In this document: positions 50,825-59,194 of the stretch, piece by piece
Position numbering within the stretch: position 1 is the first letter of the stretch
How the letters are laid out: every line of letters starts with the position of its first letter
Source: Anoxybacillus tengchongensis
Lineage (GTDB): Bacteria; Bacillota; Bacilli; Bacillales; Anoxybacillaceae
Length of the DNA: 64,000 nt
Reading direction: 5' to 3'
Assembly (NCBI RefSeq): GCF_014201585.1
Contig: NZ_JACHES010000005.1
Location: 8,248 to 72,247 of the forward strand
Notes under the pieces: model-generated
What the model was told of the DNA's origin: nothing
Seen by the model: only the letters and a program-made list of their open reading frames with translations
The model's database searches: none
Made by a program: the position numbers and the translations under genes

Positions 50825-51327
50825 TATTGTTGTCGCTTTTTGTAGGTATTGGTGCGGTGTTGCACGCGGTCATTCCGGGGTTTTTCTTCGGAATGAAGCC
50901 AGATATGATGTTAACGATGATGTTTTTAGGCATTATGCTCTTTCCGAACAAAACGGCGGTTAGTTTGTTAGCTATTGCTACAGGTATCATTTCTGGCGTG
51001 ACGACGAGTTTCCCAGGAGGATTTGTTCCGAACGTCGTTGATAAAGTCGTGACAGCTACACTCTTTTTCGGATTGTTTACGTTACTAAAGGCGAAAGCGA
51101 CGCCATTAAAAGCGGCATTGCTTACTGCTGTAGGTACGTTCATTTCAGGTGCGACGTTTTTAGCTGTTGCGCTGGCCGTTGTTGGTTTGCCAGGGGGAGC
51201 AACGTTTGGTGGACTGTTCGTCGCTGTTGTCATTCCGACAGCGTTGGTCAATACGGTTGCGATGATCGCCATCTATCCGATCGTACAGTCGCTCATGAGA
51301 CGAACATATACCGTTCCACAACAATAA
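50806..51327 (+). CDS. trpP: Tryptophan transporter TrpP
   Basis: A 173-aa membrane protein with about five helices matching TrpP (YhaG), the tryptophan uptake protein of Bacillus. PGFFFGMKPDMMLTMMFLGIM and ISGVTTSFPGGFVPNVVDKVVTA are typical. It is controlled by TRAP through the site described above and has its own terminator. Confidence 0.93.
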   Translation: MNTRTLVLLSLFVGIGAVLHAVIPGFFFGMKPDMMLTMMFLGIMLFPNKTAVSLLAIATGIISGVTTSFPGGFVPNVVDKVVTATLFFGLFTLLKAKATPLKAALLTAVGTFISGATFLAVALAVVGLPGGATFGGLFVAVVIPTALVNTVAMIAIYPIVQSLMRRTYTVPQQ

Positions 51328-51328
51328 T

Positions 51329-51358
51329 AAAAAACCCGATCGTTTATGGTCGGGTTTT
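51329..51358. terminator. Terminator after trpP
   Basis: AAAACCCGAT pairs with GTCGGGTTTT around a 7-nt loop. Confidence 0.88.
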
Positions 51359-51371
51359 CCTTATATCGCTC

Positions 51372-51554
51372 TCACTGCATACGCATAAGCAAAAGGGTAA
51401 CAGCGATAAAAAAAATAGCAAGGCTTCCAAACACGCTTATGCGCTGCTTTAACACTTTTTTCGGTGGATACATGCGCGCTTTATTCAACATAGAAAACGT
51501 GGCAATCGTCAAATATAAAAAAATTAACCCAATCGTCGCCGTTGCGATGACCAT
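51372..51554 (-). CDS. 60-aa two-helix membrane protein
   Basis: A small protein with helices at about 3-22 and 41-57 (IATATIGLIFLYLTIATFSM and SLAIFFIAVTLLLM) and a basic loop between. AGGAGG precedes the ATG by seven bases. It is divergent from hpr. Family not recognised. Confidence 0.75.
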   Translation of the reverse strand: MVIATATIGLIFLYLTIATFSMLNKARMYPPKKVLKQRISVFGSLAIFFIAVTLLLMRMQ

Positions 51555-51688
51555 GTTTGTTCCTCCTAATTCGAAAAGTATATATTTAAATTTATTAAAA
51601 AATTCTAATATTTAATACTTTATTATTTATTGTTTTACTGGCATAATAAAAGATAAAAAGAAGGAAATATGAAAAAGTGGGTGGAGAG

Positions 51689-52288
51689 ATGAAAAGCACG
51701 GAACGACATTATTCTGTTAAAGAGGCGATGTTATTTAGTCAAAGAGTTGCCCAATTAAGCAAAGCATTATGGAAATCAATCGAAAAAGATTGGCAACAAT
51801 GGATTAAACCGTTTGACTTAAACATTAACGAGCATCATATTTTATGGATCGCATACCATTTAAAAGGGGCTTCCATTTCTGAAATCGCAAAGTTTGGTGT
51901 CATGCACGTATCGACAGCATTTAATTTTTCAAAAAAATTAGAGGAACGGGGATTGTTGTCGTTTTCGAAAAAAGAAGATGATAAGCGAAATACTTACATT
52001 GAACTGACAGAAAAAGGAGAAGAAATTTTATTAAAATTAATGGAGTCGTATGATCCAAAACGGACATCTGTTCTTCAAGGAATTCAACCGTTATATGAAT
52101 TGTATGGTAAATTTCCAGAAATGTTAGAAATCATGTGTATGATCCGAAATGTGTACGGAGACGATTTTATGGAAATTTTTGAGCGTTCTTTTCAAAACAT
52201 TGAACAAGAGTTTGTTGAAGAAAATGGGAAGTTAAAAAAGAAAGATGAGCAAAAAGAAGAAGTAGCTTCATTCGTTGAGCGTATGTAA
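51689..52288 (+). CDS. hpr: Transition-state regulator Hpr (ScoC)
   Basis: A 199-aa MarR-type regulator that represses exoprotease and sporulation genes. The core reads [39 protein letters not shown] in substance, followed by the wing [16 protein letters not shown]. The acidic/basic C-terminal tail is typical of ScoC. Start ATG 51689 after GTGGAGAG. The 3' end overlaps convergent yhaI by 21 bp. Confidence 0.94.
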   Translation: MKSTERHYSVKEAMLFSQRVAQLSKALWKSIEKDWQQWIKPFDLNINEHHILWIAYHLKGASISEIAKFGVMHVSTAFNFSKKLEERGLLSFSKKEDDKRNTYIELTEKGEEILLKLMESYDPKRTSVLQGIQPLYELYGKFPEMLEIMCMIRNVYGDDFMEIFERSFQNIEQEFVEENGKLKKKDEQKEEVASFVERM

Positions 52289-52609
52289 TAAACGTTGAAA
52301 CTCTGTCATAAGCGGAACGAATAGCTGTTGTTGTTTTAACGCGTCAATCGTCTCGGCAAGTGGAAGGTTCGGATGAAGCGCACTCGCAAACTGTGTAAAA
52401 AGCGAGGTGAAGATGACGAAACCTTCCTCTTTTTGTTGTTTATATTGCTCACTTAATTGTTCACAAAGGTGTAATATACTTTCCACTTCCTCTTTTGTTA
52501 AGCCGTAACGAATGACAAGCGCGTAAAATGGCTTTTTTTCTGGTGTAATCATGTTCAACATGAGTGAACAATAATATTCGAGTTTTTCAATGCGTTGTTC
52601 AATGCTCAT
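52268..52609 (-). CDS. yhaI: YhaI (DUF1878)
   Basis: A 113-aa helical protein beginning [20 protein letters not shown], same length and position as B. subtilis YhaI. Start ATG 52609 after AAAGGAG. Its last seven codons overlap the last codons of hpr on the other strand. Function unknown. Confidence 0.9.
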   Translation of the reverse strand: MSIEQRIEKLEYYCSLMLNMITPEKKPFYALVIRYGLTKEEVESILHLCEQLSEQYKQQKEEGFVIFTSLFTQFASALHPNLPLAETIDALKQQQLFVPLMTEFQRLLHTLNE

Positions 52610-52746
52610 CTTTCGAAACTCCTTTAATGTACTTATGTGTATTATTTTACAGGAATAGTTGTACAAATGAAATGTCCATTATTGATTTATCGAAAAAATC
52701 GTTGTAAAGTAGGGGAGTAAATACATAAAAACAGGAGGGGACCGGT

Positions 52747-52926
52747 TTGGCGCTTTATTTTATACCCCTTGCGACAGTTGTACTTTTCATTATTAATCAG
52801 CTAACAAATGCTCTTTGTATTCAAAAAGAAATTCCTGAAGAGAAACAGCCGAAAGTATTTCGTACAATTAATGTCCTTATTACCATTTTACTTATTTCTT
52901 CCTACATCGAAGTGTTGTTTGCGTAA
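52747..52926 (+). CDS. 59-aa two-helix membrane protein
   Basis: A short gene starting with TTG after AGGAGGGG. The product has helices at about 4-20 (YFIPLATVVLFIINQL) and 40-58 (TINVLITILLISSYIEVLF) joined by a charged loop (QKEIPEEKQPKVFR). A strong terminator follows directly. Family not recognised. Confidence 0.7.
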   Translation: MALYFIPLATVVLFIINQLTNALCIQKEIPEEKQPKVFRTINVLITILLISSYIEVLFA

Positions 52927-52955
52927 AAAAGCTGACAGTGTCCCTGTCAGCTTTC
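52925..52955. terminator. Bidirectional terminator, 59-aa gene / yjcZ-like
   Basis: AAAGCTGACAG pairs with CTGTCAGCTTT around a 5-nt loop, with A and T runs on either side. Confidence 0.92.
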
Positions 52956-52961
52956 TTTCGT

Positions 52962-53054
52962 TTAGTATAACCAAGCGGCACCAACAATAATTAATAAAAT
53001 AAACAACACAACGATTAACGCAAATCCGTTTGCATATCCTACTCCTGCACCCAT
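52962..53054 (-). CDS. YjcZ-family sporulation peptide
   Basis: A 30-aa peptide, Gly/Tyr-rich at the start (MGAGVGYANGF) then one hydrophobic helix (ALIVVLFILLIIVGAAWLY). This is the YjcZ/SscA family pattern of spore peptides. GGAGGTG precedes the ATG. Confidence 0.9.
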   Translation of the reverse strand: MGAGVGYANGFALIVVLFILLIIVGAAWLY

Positions 53055-53219
53055 AGACGACACCTCCTTTCGTATATGAAGGCGTTGCGACGCTTTGACA
53101 ATGTATTGTATGTCACTAGAGGTTAAATGGTATGGGCGCATACGTGCTTTATTTTAGCTTTCGGAAAAAATATGGTATAGTATGTTTTGTGTACATTTAT
53201 AGATAGGAGTTGTGGGAGA

Positions 53220-54053
53220 ATGAAAAAATGGACAGTTGCCATGTCGGCAGCAGCGATGCTTGCGCTTTCGGCTTGTAATAACGGATCGGACGTTGTCGTC
53301 GAAACGAAGGAAGGCAACATTACAAAGGAAGAATTGTATAACGAAATGAAAGAACGTTACGGCAAAGACGTCTTACGCGATCTCGTACATGAGAAAGTGT
53401 TAAGTAAAAAATTTAAAGTAACGGATGAAGAGCTAAATAAGGAAATTGAGAATTTAAAAGAGATGTATGGTGTTCAATATGATTTAGCGGTGCAACAAAA
53501 TGGAGAAGAAGCCATTCGAGATATGGTCAAACTTGATTTGTTGCGCCAAAAAGCAGCAATGGAAGATATTAAAGTGTCGGATGAAGAGTTGAAAAAATAT
53601 TACAATGAGTATAAGCCGAAAGTGAAAGCAAGCCATATTTTAGTCGAAGATGAAAAGACAGCAAAAGAAATTAAAGCGAAGCTAGAAAAAGGAGAAGATT
53701 TCGCGAAATTAGCCAAAGAATATTCGAAAGATACAGGTTCGGCACAAGAAGGTGGCGATTTAGGCTGGTTCGGACCTGGAAAAATGGTCGAAGAGTTTGA
53801 AAAGGCAGCGTATGCGCTAAATGTTGGTGAAATTAGTGATCCAGTGAAAACGCAATTTGGTTACCATATTATTAAAGTAACAGATAAAGAAAAGAAAAAG
53901 TCATTTGACGAAATGAAAGAAGAAATTGAATATGAAGTAAAGAAAAGCAAGCTCGATACATCGAAAGTACAATCGAAGCTTGACAAACTGATGAAAGAAG
54001 CAAATGTAGACATTAAAGACAAATCGTTAAAAGATGCGTTAAAGAGCGAGTAA
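53220..54053 (+). CDS. prsA: Foldase lipoprotein PrsA
   Basis: A 277-aa lipoprotein with signal peptide and lipobox LSAC (Cys19). A parvulin peptidyl-prolyl isomerase domain (about 130-225) carries [32 protein letters not shown] and FGYHIIKV. Flanking helical parts form the chaperone bowl. It folds exported proteins outside the membrane. Start ATG 53220 after GGAG. prsA is repressed by ScoC in B. subtilis, and hpr is 1 kb away. Confidence 0.96.
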   Translation: MKKWTVAMSAAAMLALSACNNGSDVVVETKEGNITKEELYNEMKERYGKDVLRDLVHEKVLSKKFKVTDEELNKEIENLKEMYGVQYDLAVQQNGEEAIRDMVKLDLLRQKAAMEDIKVSDEELKKYYNEYKPKVKASHILVEDEKTAKEIKAKLEKGEDFAKLAKEYSKDTGSAQEGGDLGWFGPGKMVEEFEKAAYALNVGEISDPVKTQFGYHIIKVTDKEKKKSFDEMKEEIEYEVKKSKLDTSKVQSKLDKLMKEANVDIKDKSLKDALKSE

Positions 54054-54059
54054 TGATGA

Positions 54060-54092
54060 AAGAAGGTGCCCCATGCGGACACCTTCTTTTTA
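54060..54092. terminator. Bidirectional terminator, prsA / hit
   Basis: AGAAGGTG pairs with CACCTTCT; five T follow. Confidence 0.9.
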
Positions 54093-54509
54093 CAGGGCTT
54101 GTTTAATTTGTGTGGCAATATGTTGCAACTCATCAAACGTATAGTCGCTTTGATGTGATTTCCATACGGCTCCAAATCCATCTCCTTTACCATATCGTGG
54201 AATAATGTGCATGTGATAATGGAACACCGTTTGGCCTGCGATTTCTCCGTTATTGCTTAAAATATTGACGCCTTCTGGTGAAAACTGTTCGCGAATCGCC
54301 TGAGCGATTGTAGGAACAACTTCAAATACACGTTGAGCTATTTCCGGTGTTAACCCGTAAATGTTTTCTTTATGTACTTTTGGTACGACAAGCGTATGTC
54401 CTTTCGTCACTTGACTAATGTCTAAAAAGGCGATGACATGGTCATTTTCAAATACTTTTGCACAAGGAATGTCCCCGTTTATAATTTTACAAAAAATACA
54501 GTCGCTCAT
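54090..54509 (-). CDS. hit: HIT-family nucleotide hydrolase
   Basis: A 139-aa histidine-triad protein. The triad HYHMH has His97, 99 and 101. CIFCKI (Cys4, Cys7) is the start of the zinc site. It hydrolyses adenosine or guanosine phosphoramidates. AAAGGTGG precedes the ATG. It is divergent from ecsA, with a 400-bp gap holding a structured element. Confidence 0.95.
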   Translation of the reverse strand: MSDCIFCKIINGDIPCAKVFENDHVIAFLDISQVTKGHTLVVPKVHKENIYGLTPEIAQRVFEVVPTIAQAIREQFSPEGVNILSNNGEIAGQTVFHYHMHIIPRYGKGDGFGAVWKSHQSDYTFDELQHIATQIKQAL

Positions 54510-54579
54510 GATGACGCCACCTTTCTTTCCATTTTGTCTTTATTTTACCACACGATTGTCGTTTCGGAAAACGGAAAGA

Positions 54580-54842
54580 GCAGGATGCGCATCGCATCCT
54601 GCCCATTGAAGAGGGAGCTTCATGATTACGTGTCTTTTGGGAACACCTCATTTACGAGTAGAGTCAGTTACGCGTTTGTGAGTATGACGTTGTTCAAGAT
54701 GACCATCCCCTTTTCAGGGAGTGTTTTCGTTGTTACAGGCTAGCTAATGTGCGGCCCGTAGACACCTCATTTCATCGTGTTCTTGAACTTGCTTTGTTGC
54801 TCACTGCGACTTACTACTTGTTTGTCCCTCTTCGCTACTTAT
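54580..54842. ncRNA. Structured RNA candidate between hit and ecsA
   Basis: No gene fits this stretch, yet it is full of nested pairing. Outer helix GAAGAGGGA (54608-54616) with TCCCTCTTC (54825-54833); CGAGTAG (54655-54661) with CTACTTG (54814-54820); GTGAG (54678-54682) with CTCAC (54800-54804); GTTCAAGA (54692-54699) with TCTTGAAC (54781-54788); inner hairpins at 54706-54720 and 54735-54759. A 10-bp hairpin at 54580-54602, followed by T-rich sequence on the minus strand, looks like a terminator and favours minus-strand transcription; some G-U pairs favour the plus strand. Family not recognised. Confidence 0.55.
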
Positions 54843-54913
54843 CATAACCCGTTTTTCTTTTCGTTATTCATTTGTTAAAATAAAAAATAATCATATACGA
54901 AAGGGAAGCGATG

Positions 54914-55657
54914 ATGGCACTATTACAAGTCCAACACATATTTGGAGGTTATACGAAACAAAACATTTTAGATGACGTATCGTTTACCGTACATGAAGGG
55001 GAGGTTGTTGCATTAATCGGGTTAAATGGAGCAGGAAAAAGCACGACGATTAAACATATTATCGGATTGATGCAACCGCGCAAAGGGACAATTACGATGA
55101 ACGGAATGACGTTTCGAGACGATCCAACACAATATCGTGCACAATTTACATACATTCCAGAAATGCCTGCTTTGTACGAAGAATTAACGCTAGAAGAACA
55201 TTTGCGCCTGACCGCCATGGCGTACGGTGTACGTGATGAGGAATACGAACAACGTGTACCTAAACTGCTAAAGGCGTTTCGACTTGAGAACAAATTAGGT
55301 GCGTTCCCTGCTTTTTTTTCGAAAGGAATGAAACAAAAAGTGATGATTATGTGCGCTTTTTTAGTGGACGTTCCGCTTTACATGATTGATGAACCGTTTG
55401 TTGGATTAGATCCGCTCGCCATTCAAGCATTGCTGCAACTTATTGATGAACGAAAAAAGCAAGGAGCGGGCATTTTGATGTCGACGCACATTTTAGCGAC
55501 AGCAGAGCGATATTGCGATTCGTTTGTCATTTTGCATAACGGGCAAGTGAAAGCGGCGGGATCATTACCGATGCTTCAAGAACAGCTACATATGCCTCAT
55601 GCAACGCTCGATGATATATATATCGAATTAACGAAGGAAGAGACGAACGATGATTGA
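54914..55657 (+). CDS. ecsA: ABC transporter ATPase EcsA
   Basis: A 247-aa ABC ATPase. Walker A GLNGAGKST and the EcsA-type SKGMKQKVMIMCAFL signature region are present, with Walker B LYMIDEPFVGLD. EcsAB affects intramembrane protease RasP, secretion, competence and sporulation. I prefer ATG 54914, seven bases after AAGGGA, to ATG 54911. It overlaps ecsB by 8 bp. Confidence 0.95.
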   Translation: MALLQVQHIFGGYTKQNILDDVSFTVHEGEVVALIGLNGAGKSTTIKHIIGLMQPRKGTITMNGMTFRDDPTQYRAQFTYIPEMPALYEELTLEEHLRLTAMAYGVRDEEYEQRVPKLLKAFRLENKLGAFPAFFSKGMKQKVMIMCAFLVDVPLYMIDEPFVGLDPLAIQALLQLIDERKKQGAGILMSTHILATAERYCDSFVILHNGQVKAAGSLPMLQEQLHMPHATLDDIYIELTKEETNDD

Positions 55658-56834
55658 TGGAAAACAGTTATGGAAAAAGCGGTTTATTGCTTATGTAGCA
55701 GAAGTGAGACGATATGGTCGATATATGTTTAATGACCATTTATTGCTTGTCTTGTTTATTGGGATAGGAGTAGGGGCTGTTGTTTATAAGCGGGCGGTCG
55801 ATGAACTCATATCGTTCCCTTATACTGTAATCGCTTCGTTTATATTTGCTTTATTTAGCACACAAAGCGGGGTGCGTACGTTATTAAAGGAAGCGGATGC
55901 GGTGTTTCTTCTTCCATTAGAGCAACAGCTTCGTCCGTATTTTTGGCGCGCAAGCATATATAGCTTTTTCGTTCATTTGTATGTTTCCTTCATTGTATTT
56001 GTTATGTTTCTTCCACTCCATTTAAAGTTTTCGGAGCAGTCACCTTTGTTCGTCATCATTGCGGCGATGGCGTTAAAAGGGTGGAATATGTTCATTCAAT
56101 GGAATGAAGATGCTCGAATAGGGCGCCATCTCTTTCCATTGTTCGTTCGTTTTTTCATGAACGTGTTGTTTTTTTATTTCTTACTTGTGAAGCAATACGG
56201 ATTTATGGCCGTCATTATTTTACTTATGATTGTTATTGCGTTACATGTAGAGCGTAGAGGAAAAAAAGTTGGACTTCAATGGGAACAGTTGTTTGCCGAC
56301 GAACGGCGACGAATGCAAACATTTTATCGGCTCGTTCACGCGTTTGTTGATGTGCCTCACATGAAACATACGGTAAAAAAACGGACGTTGCTTCGTTTCG
56401 TTTTCCATTTGCTCGATCGTTGGCATATGCGACCGTATACGTATTTGTATGTGCGCACATTTTTTCGTGCGGGCGACTATTTTGGTTTGTTCGTTCGCTT
56501 GACAACAATCGGCAGTGTCTTCATTTTCATGTTGCCTCGCGGTGTGGAGTGGTTTGCCCTTTTATGTTCGTATGCGACAGCCGTTCAATTACTTTCGCTT
56601 CGTTCATACCACCGAGGGCATCCACTGCTCTTTCTTTATCCGTTGTCATCCGTTGAGGCGCATCGGTCATTTATGCGTGTGTTATTTACTATTGGAATGA
56701 ACCAGGCGCTTATTTTTGCTATCGTTGCATATATAGCTCATGGTGTTTTCCCTATGCTACTGACGCTTTCTATTGTTTTAGCATGTTACATAGCGATGAT
56801 GTTTTATGTAGGAAAAATGAGAGAAGCGGCTTGA
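55650..56834 (+). CDS. ecsB: ABC transporter permease EcsB
   Basis: A 394-aa membrane protein with about eight to ten helices, the partner of EcsA. Family-specific features are the YFWRASIYSFFVHL region and a basic middle part (VERRGKKVGLQWEQLFADERRR). Translationally coupled to ecsA. ecsC, which follows in B. subtilis, is absent here. Confidence 0.92.
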   Translation: MIDGKQLWKKRFIAYVAEVRRYGRYMFNDHLLLVLFIGIGVGAVVYKRAVDELISFPYTVIASFIFALFSTQSGVRTLLKEADAVFLLPLEQQLRPYFWRASIYSFFVHLYVSFIVFVMFLPLHLKFSEQSPLFVIIAAMALKGWNMFIQWNEDARIGRHLFPLFVRFFMNVLFFYFLLVKQYGFMAVIILLMIVIALHVERRGKKVGLQWEQLFADERRRMQTFYRLVHAFVDVPHMKHTVKKRTLLRFVFHLLDRWHMRPYTYLYVRTFFRAGDYFGLFVRLTTIGSVFIFMLPRGVEWFALLCSYATAVQLLSLRSYHRGHPLLFLYPLSSVEAHRSFMRVLFTIGMNQALIFAIVAYIAHGVFPMLLTLSIVLACYIAMMFYVGKMREAA

Positions 56835-56848
56835 ACCACTTCTCTCAT
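56818..56848. terminator. Bidirectional terminator, ecsB / yhaA
   Basis: GAGAGAAGCGG pairs with CCACTTCTCTC (one mismatch); ATTTTT follows. Overlaps the ecsB stop. Confidence 0.85.
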
Positions 56849-58020
56849 TTTTCCATATATTGAATGGCTGTAAGACCGAGGATTTTCGCCGCGATAAGCA
56901 TTGCGCGTTCATCAAAATCAAATTTCGGATGATGATGCGGAAAGGCAACGGCTGTCGTTTTTGCTTTTGCTCCTGTAAAGAAAAACGTTCCTTTTACATG
57001 TTGCAAATAATAGGCGAAATCTTCCCCACCCATATGCGGATGGATTTCGACTACATCGGTTACTTCTTCGATTTCATGGGCGATCGAGACGAGAAATTTC
57101 GTTTCGTCTTCATGATTCACAACAGGTGGATAGCCGCGCATATATGTGTATTCGTATGTACAACCGTTGGCGATACATGTACCTTTAACAATTTGTTCAA
57201 TTTCTCGTTCAATGTCGTTTCTTACTTGCTCGGAAAATGTGCGCACTGTCCCAACTAATGTGGCGCGATCAGCGATAACGTTAAACGCATTGTCGGAAAC
57301 GAATGAACCAATAGAAACAACAGCAGGTTCAAGCGGATTGACGCGACGGCTGACGATTTGTTGTAAATGTAATACTAGCTGTGATGCCGTAACGATCGCA
57401 TCTTTTGTTTTGTGTGGCTCTGCTCCGTGGCCACCGGAACCTTGAATGATGATTTGAAAGCGGTCTGCCGCTGCCATGATCGGTCCCGTACGATATTGAA
57501 TGACGCCTGTCGGCTCTGTTGCCCATAAATGTGTGCCGAAAATTGCCTCCACTCCTTCTAAACAACCGTCTTCAATCATCGCTTTTGCCCCACCCGGCGC
57601 ATATTCTTCTGCATGTTGATGAATGCAAACGATCGTGCCGTACCAATGTTCGCGTAATTCATAAAGTGCTTTGGCAAGAACAAGTAGTGTGGCAGTATGA
57701 CCATCGTGTCCACATGCGTGCATGACACCCGGAATTGTTGATTTATATGGCACATCTTTTTCATCTTGGATCGGAAGAGCATCAAAATCCGCTCGAAGCG
57801 CAACCGTTTTTCCGCCTGGTTGACCTTGAATCGTTGCAACTACCCCGTTTCCTCCTACATTTGTTCGCACAGGAATGCCAAGCTGCTCGTAGTAATTTGC
57901 AATATACATTGCTGTTTTATACTCTTGAAACGACAGTTCAGGATATTGATGCAAATGGCGACGAATCGTAACCATTTCGTTGTAATATTCGTCAAGCTTT
58001 GCAAATAGTAATGTTTTCAC
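56845..58020 (-). CDS. yhaA: M20 amidohydrolase (YhaA-like)
   Basis: A 391-aa metal amidohydrolase of the N-acyl-amino-acid/aminoacylase type. ALRADFDALPI, MHACGHDGHTA, the Glu pair in HQHAEEYAPGGA and MGGEDFAYYL near the end are the M20D metal and catalytic motifs. Start GTG 58020, nine bases after AAGGAGCG; GTG 58026 is too close. It follows the ecs genes as in B. subtilis. Natural substrate unknown. Confidence 0.92.
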   Translation of the reverse strand: MKTLLFAKLDEYYNEMVTIRRHLHQYPELSFQEYKTAMYIANYYEQLGIPVRTNVGGNGVVATIQGQPGGKTVALRADFDALPIQDEKDVPYKSTIPGVMHACGHDGHTATLLVLAKALYELREHWYGTIVCIHQHAEEYAPGGAKAMIEDGCLEGVEAIFGTHLWATEPTGVIQYRTGPIMAAADRFQIIIQGSGGHGAEPHKTKDAIVTASQLVLHLQQIVSRRVNPLEPAVVSIGSFVSDNAFNVIADRATLVGTVRTFSEQVRNDIEREIEQIVKGTCIANGCTYEYTYMRGYPPVVNHEDETKFLVSIAHEIEEVTDVVEIHPHMGGEDFAYYLQHVKGTFFFTGAKAKTTAVAFPHHHPKFDFDERAMLIAAKILGLTAIQYMEK

Positions 58021-58058
58021 ACGCACCGCTCCTTCTGTTTTTTACCATTATACCATCG

Positions 58059-58101
58059 TTGACAAATCGTCGAAAACGGGTTAATATACCCATATACGTA
58101 T
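58059..58101 (+). promoter_or_regulatory. Promoter with the fifth ATAC-N8-GTAT operator
   Basis: TTGACA (58059-58064), 17 bp, TAATAT (58082-58087), with ATACCCATATACGTAT (58086-58101) overlapping the -10. Spacing and overlap match the promoter at 7243 nearly base for base (TAATATAC in both). Confidence 0.75.
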
Positions 58102-58116
58102 TTAGGAGGAGAATAT

Positions 58117-58485
58117 ATGGGCACATGGATCAATGTTGTTCTAATTATTTTGCTTATTTATTTTGTTGCAACAAAAATGTTACCAACAAAAGGTGTGGAA
58201 CATATTACACCAGATGAGTTAAAAGAAAAATTAAAACAAACGAAAGACCGTCAATTTATTGATGTACGCACACCAGCGGAATATCGTGCGCGCAACATTC
58301 GCCAATTTAAAAACATTCCGCTTCATCAATTGGCTGATAAACTACATGAGCTCGATCGTGAAAAAGAGACGATCGTTATTTGTCAAAGTGGTATGCGCAG
58401 CAATCAAGCGACCAAAATATTAGCAAAAAACGGATTTAAACGTGTCGTGAATGTACGTGGCGGCATGAATGCTTGGAACGGGTAA
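58117..58485 (+). CDS. Membrane-anchored rhodanese
   Basis: A 122-aa protein with one N-terminal helix (residues 5-20) and a rhodanese domain with active-site loop CQSGMRS (Cys89) and FIDVRTPAEYRARNI. It resembles YqhL-type rhodaneses. The domain could lie on either membrane face; the few flanking charges (KMLPTK after the helix) suggest inside. AGGAGGAG precedes the ATG. The promoter carries the persulfide-cluster operator. Confidence 0.92.
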   Translation: MGTWINVVLIILLIYFVATKMLPTKGVEHITPDELKEKLKQTKDRQFIDVRTPAEYRARNIRQFKNIPLHQLADKLHELDREKETIVICQSGMRSNQATKILAKNGFKRVVNVRGGMNAWNG

Positions 58486-58515
58486 AAGGCTGACAAAACG
58501 TCAGCCTTCTTTTAT
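58486..58515. terminator. Bidirectional terminator, rhodanese / hmoB
   Basis: AAGGCTGAC pairs with GTCAGCCTT around AAAAC, T-rich on both sides. Confidence 0.9.
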
Positions 58516-59007
58516 GACGGTGTATGTTGTCACATATGACGGGCGTGGAAAAATGGATTGTTGTTGATCGATTCCTTTTTCTGTGCCACGTTTTTCATGC
58601 GCTTTTTCGTAAGCTTTTGACTGTTGCCAACGACGAAAGGCGCTTTCATTTTCCCACGTCGTCATAATGACATATGTATCGCTTTTTAACGGACGTAACA
58701 CGCGAATGGCGACAAATCCAGGTTCTTTTTCGATTAAGCGCGCCCGTTGTTGAAAACGATGTTCAAATAACGGTCTTCCTTCATCAGTAACAGGAATATT
58801 ATTGCAAACAACGAATGATCCACCTAATGAACCAACCGCATCAAGTACTTCGTATGAACGCGGCTCGTGAAAAACGCTTTTTCCTTCTGTTTCATGCACG
58901 AGCAATCCGTTCTCCCCATCATGTACTAGCAACATATGTTCGTTCGGATATTGATTGCGCAATCGTTGCAAATAGTCGACTGTGCCATTTGTCATAAATA
59001 CGTACAT
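58501..59007 (-). CDS. hmoB: Heme-degrading monooxygenase HmoB (YhgC)
   Basis: A 168-aa protein with a C-terminal ABM/antibiotic-monooxygenase domain (GFVAIRVLRPLKSDTYVIMTTWENESAFRRWQQS in substance) and the family N-terminal extension. It opens the heme ring to release iron. Start ATG 59007, nine bases after AAGGAG; upstream ATGs are too close or lack a site. It stands next to the heme synthesis genes. Confidence 0.9.
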   Translation of the reverse strand: MYVFMTNGTVDYLQRLRNQYPNEHMLLVHDGENGLLVHETEGKSVFHEPRSYEVLDAVGSLGGSFVVCNNIPVTDEGRPLFEHRFQQRARLIEKEPGFVAIRVLRPLKSDTYVIMTTWENESAFRRWQQSKAYEKAHEKRGTEKGIDQQQSIFPRPSYVTTYTVIKEG

Positions 59008-59194
59008 CCATATCATCTCCTTCCATTCACTATTCATATTTTACCACTTTCCTTTCTTCTTGGCGATTTCATGAACGTTGCGCATTATTACTACCCAGAC
59101 GATGAAAAAATCGGTATAGTTGTGTTAGTGGAAACAAATGAGCAATTTCGCTACACTTGTAATAGAAGCGATTACATAACGAGAAAGGATGGAC

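Noticed and set aside
50751-51272. Long minus-strand open frame (173 codons) opposite trpP
   Set aside because: It mirrors the trpP coding frame, has low-complexity Asn/Thr/Pro composition, no ribosome binding site, and would run through the TRAP site. It is an antisense shadow.
59038-59194. Frame MNVAHYYYPDDEKIGIVVLVETNEQFRY… upstream of hemE as a small gene
   Set aside because: It lacks a ribosome binding site, contains the likely hemE promoter region and ends within hemE in another frame.
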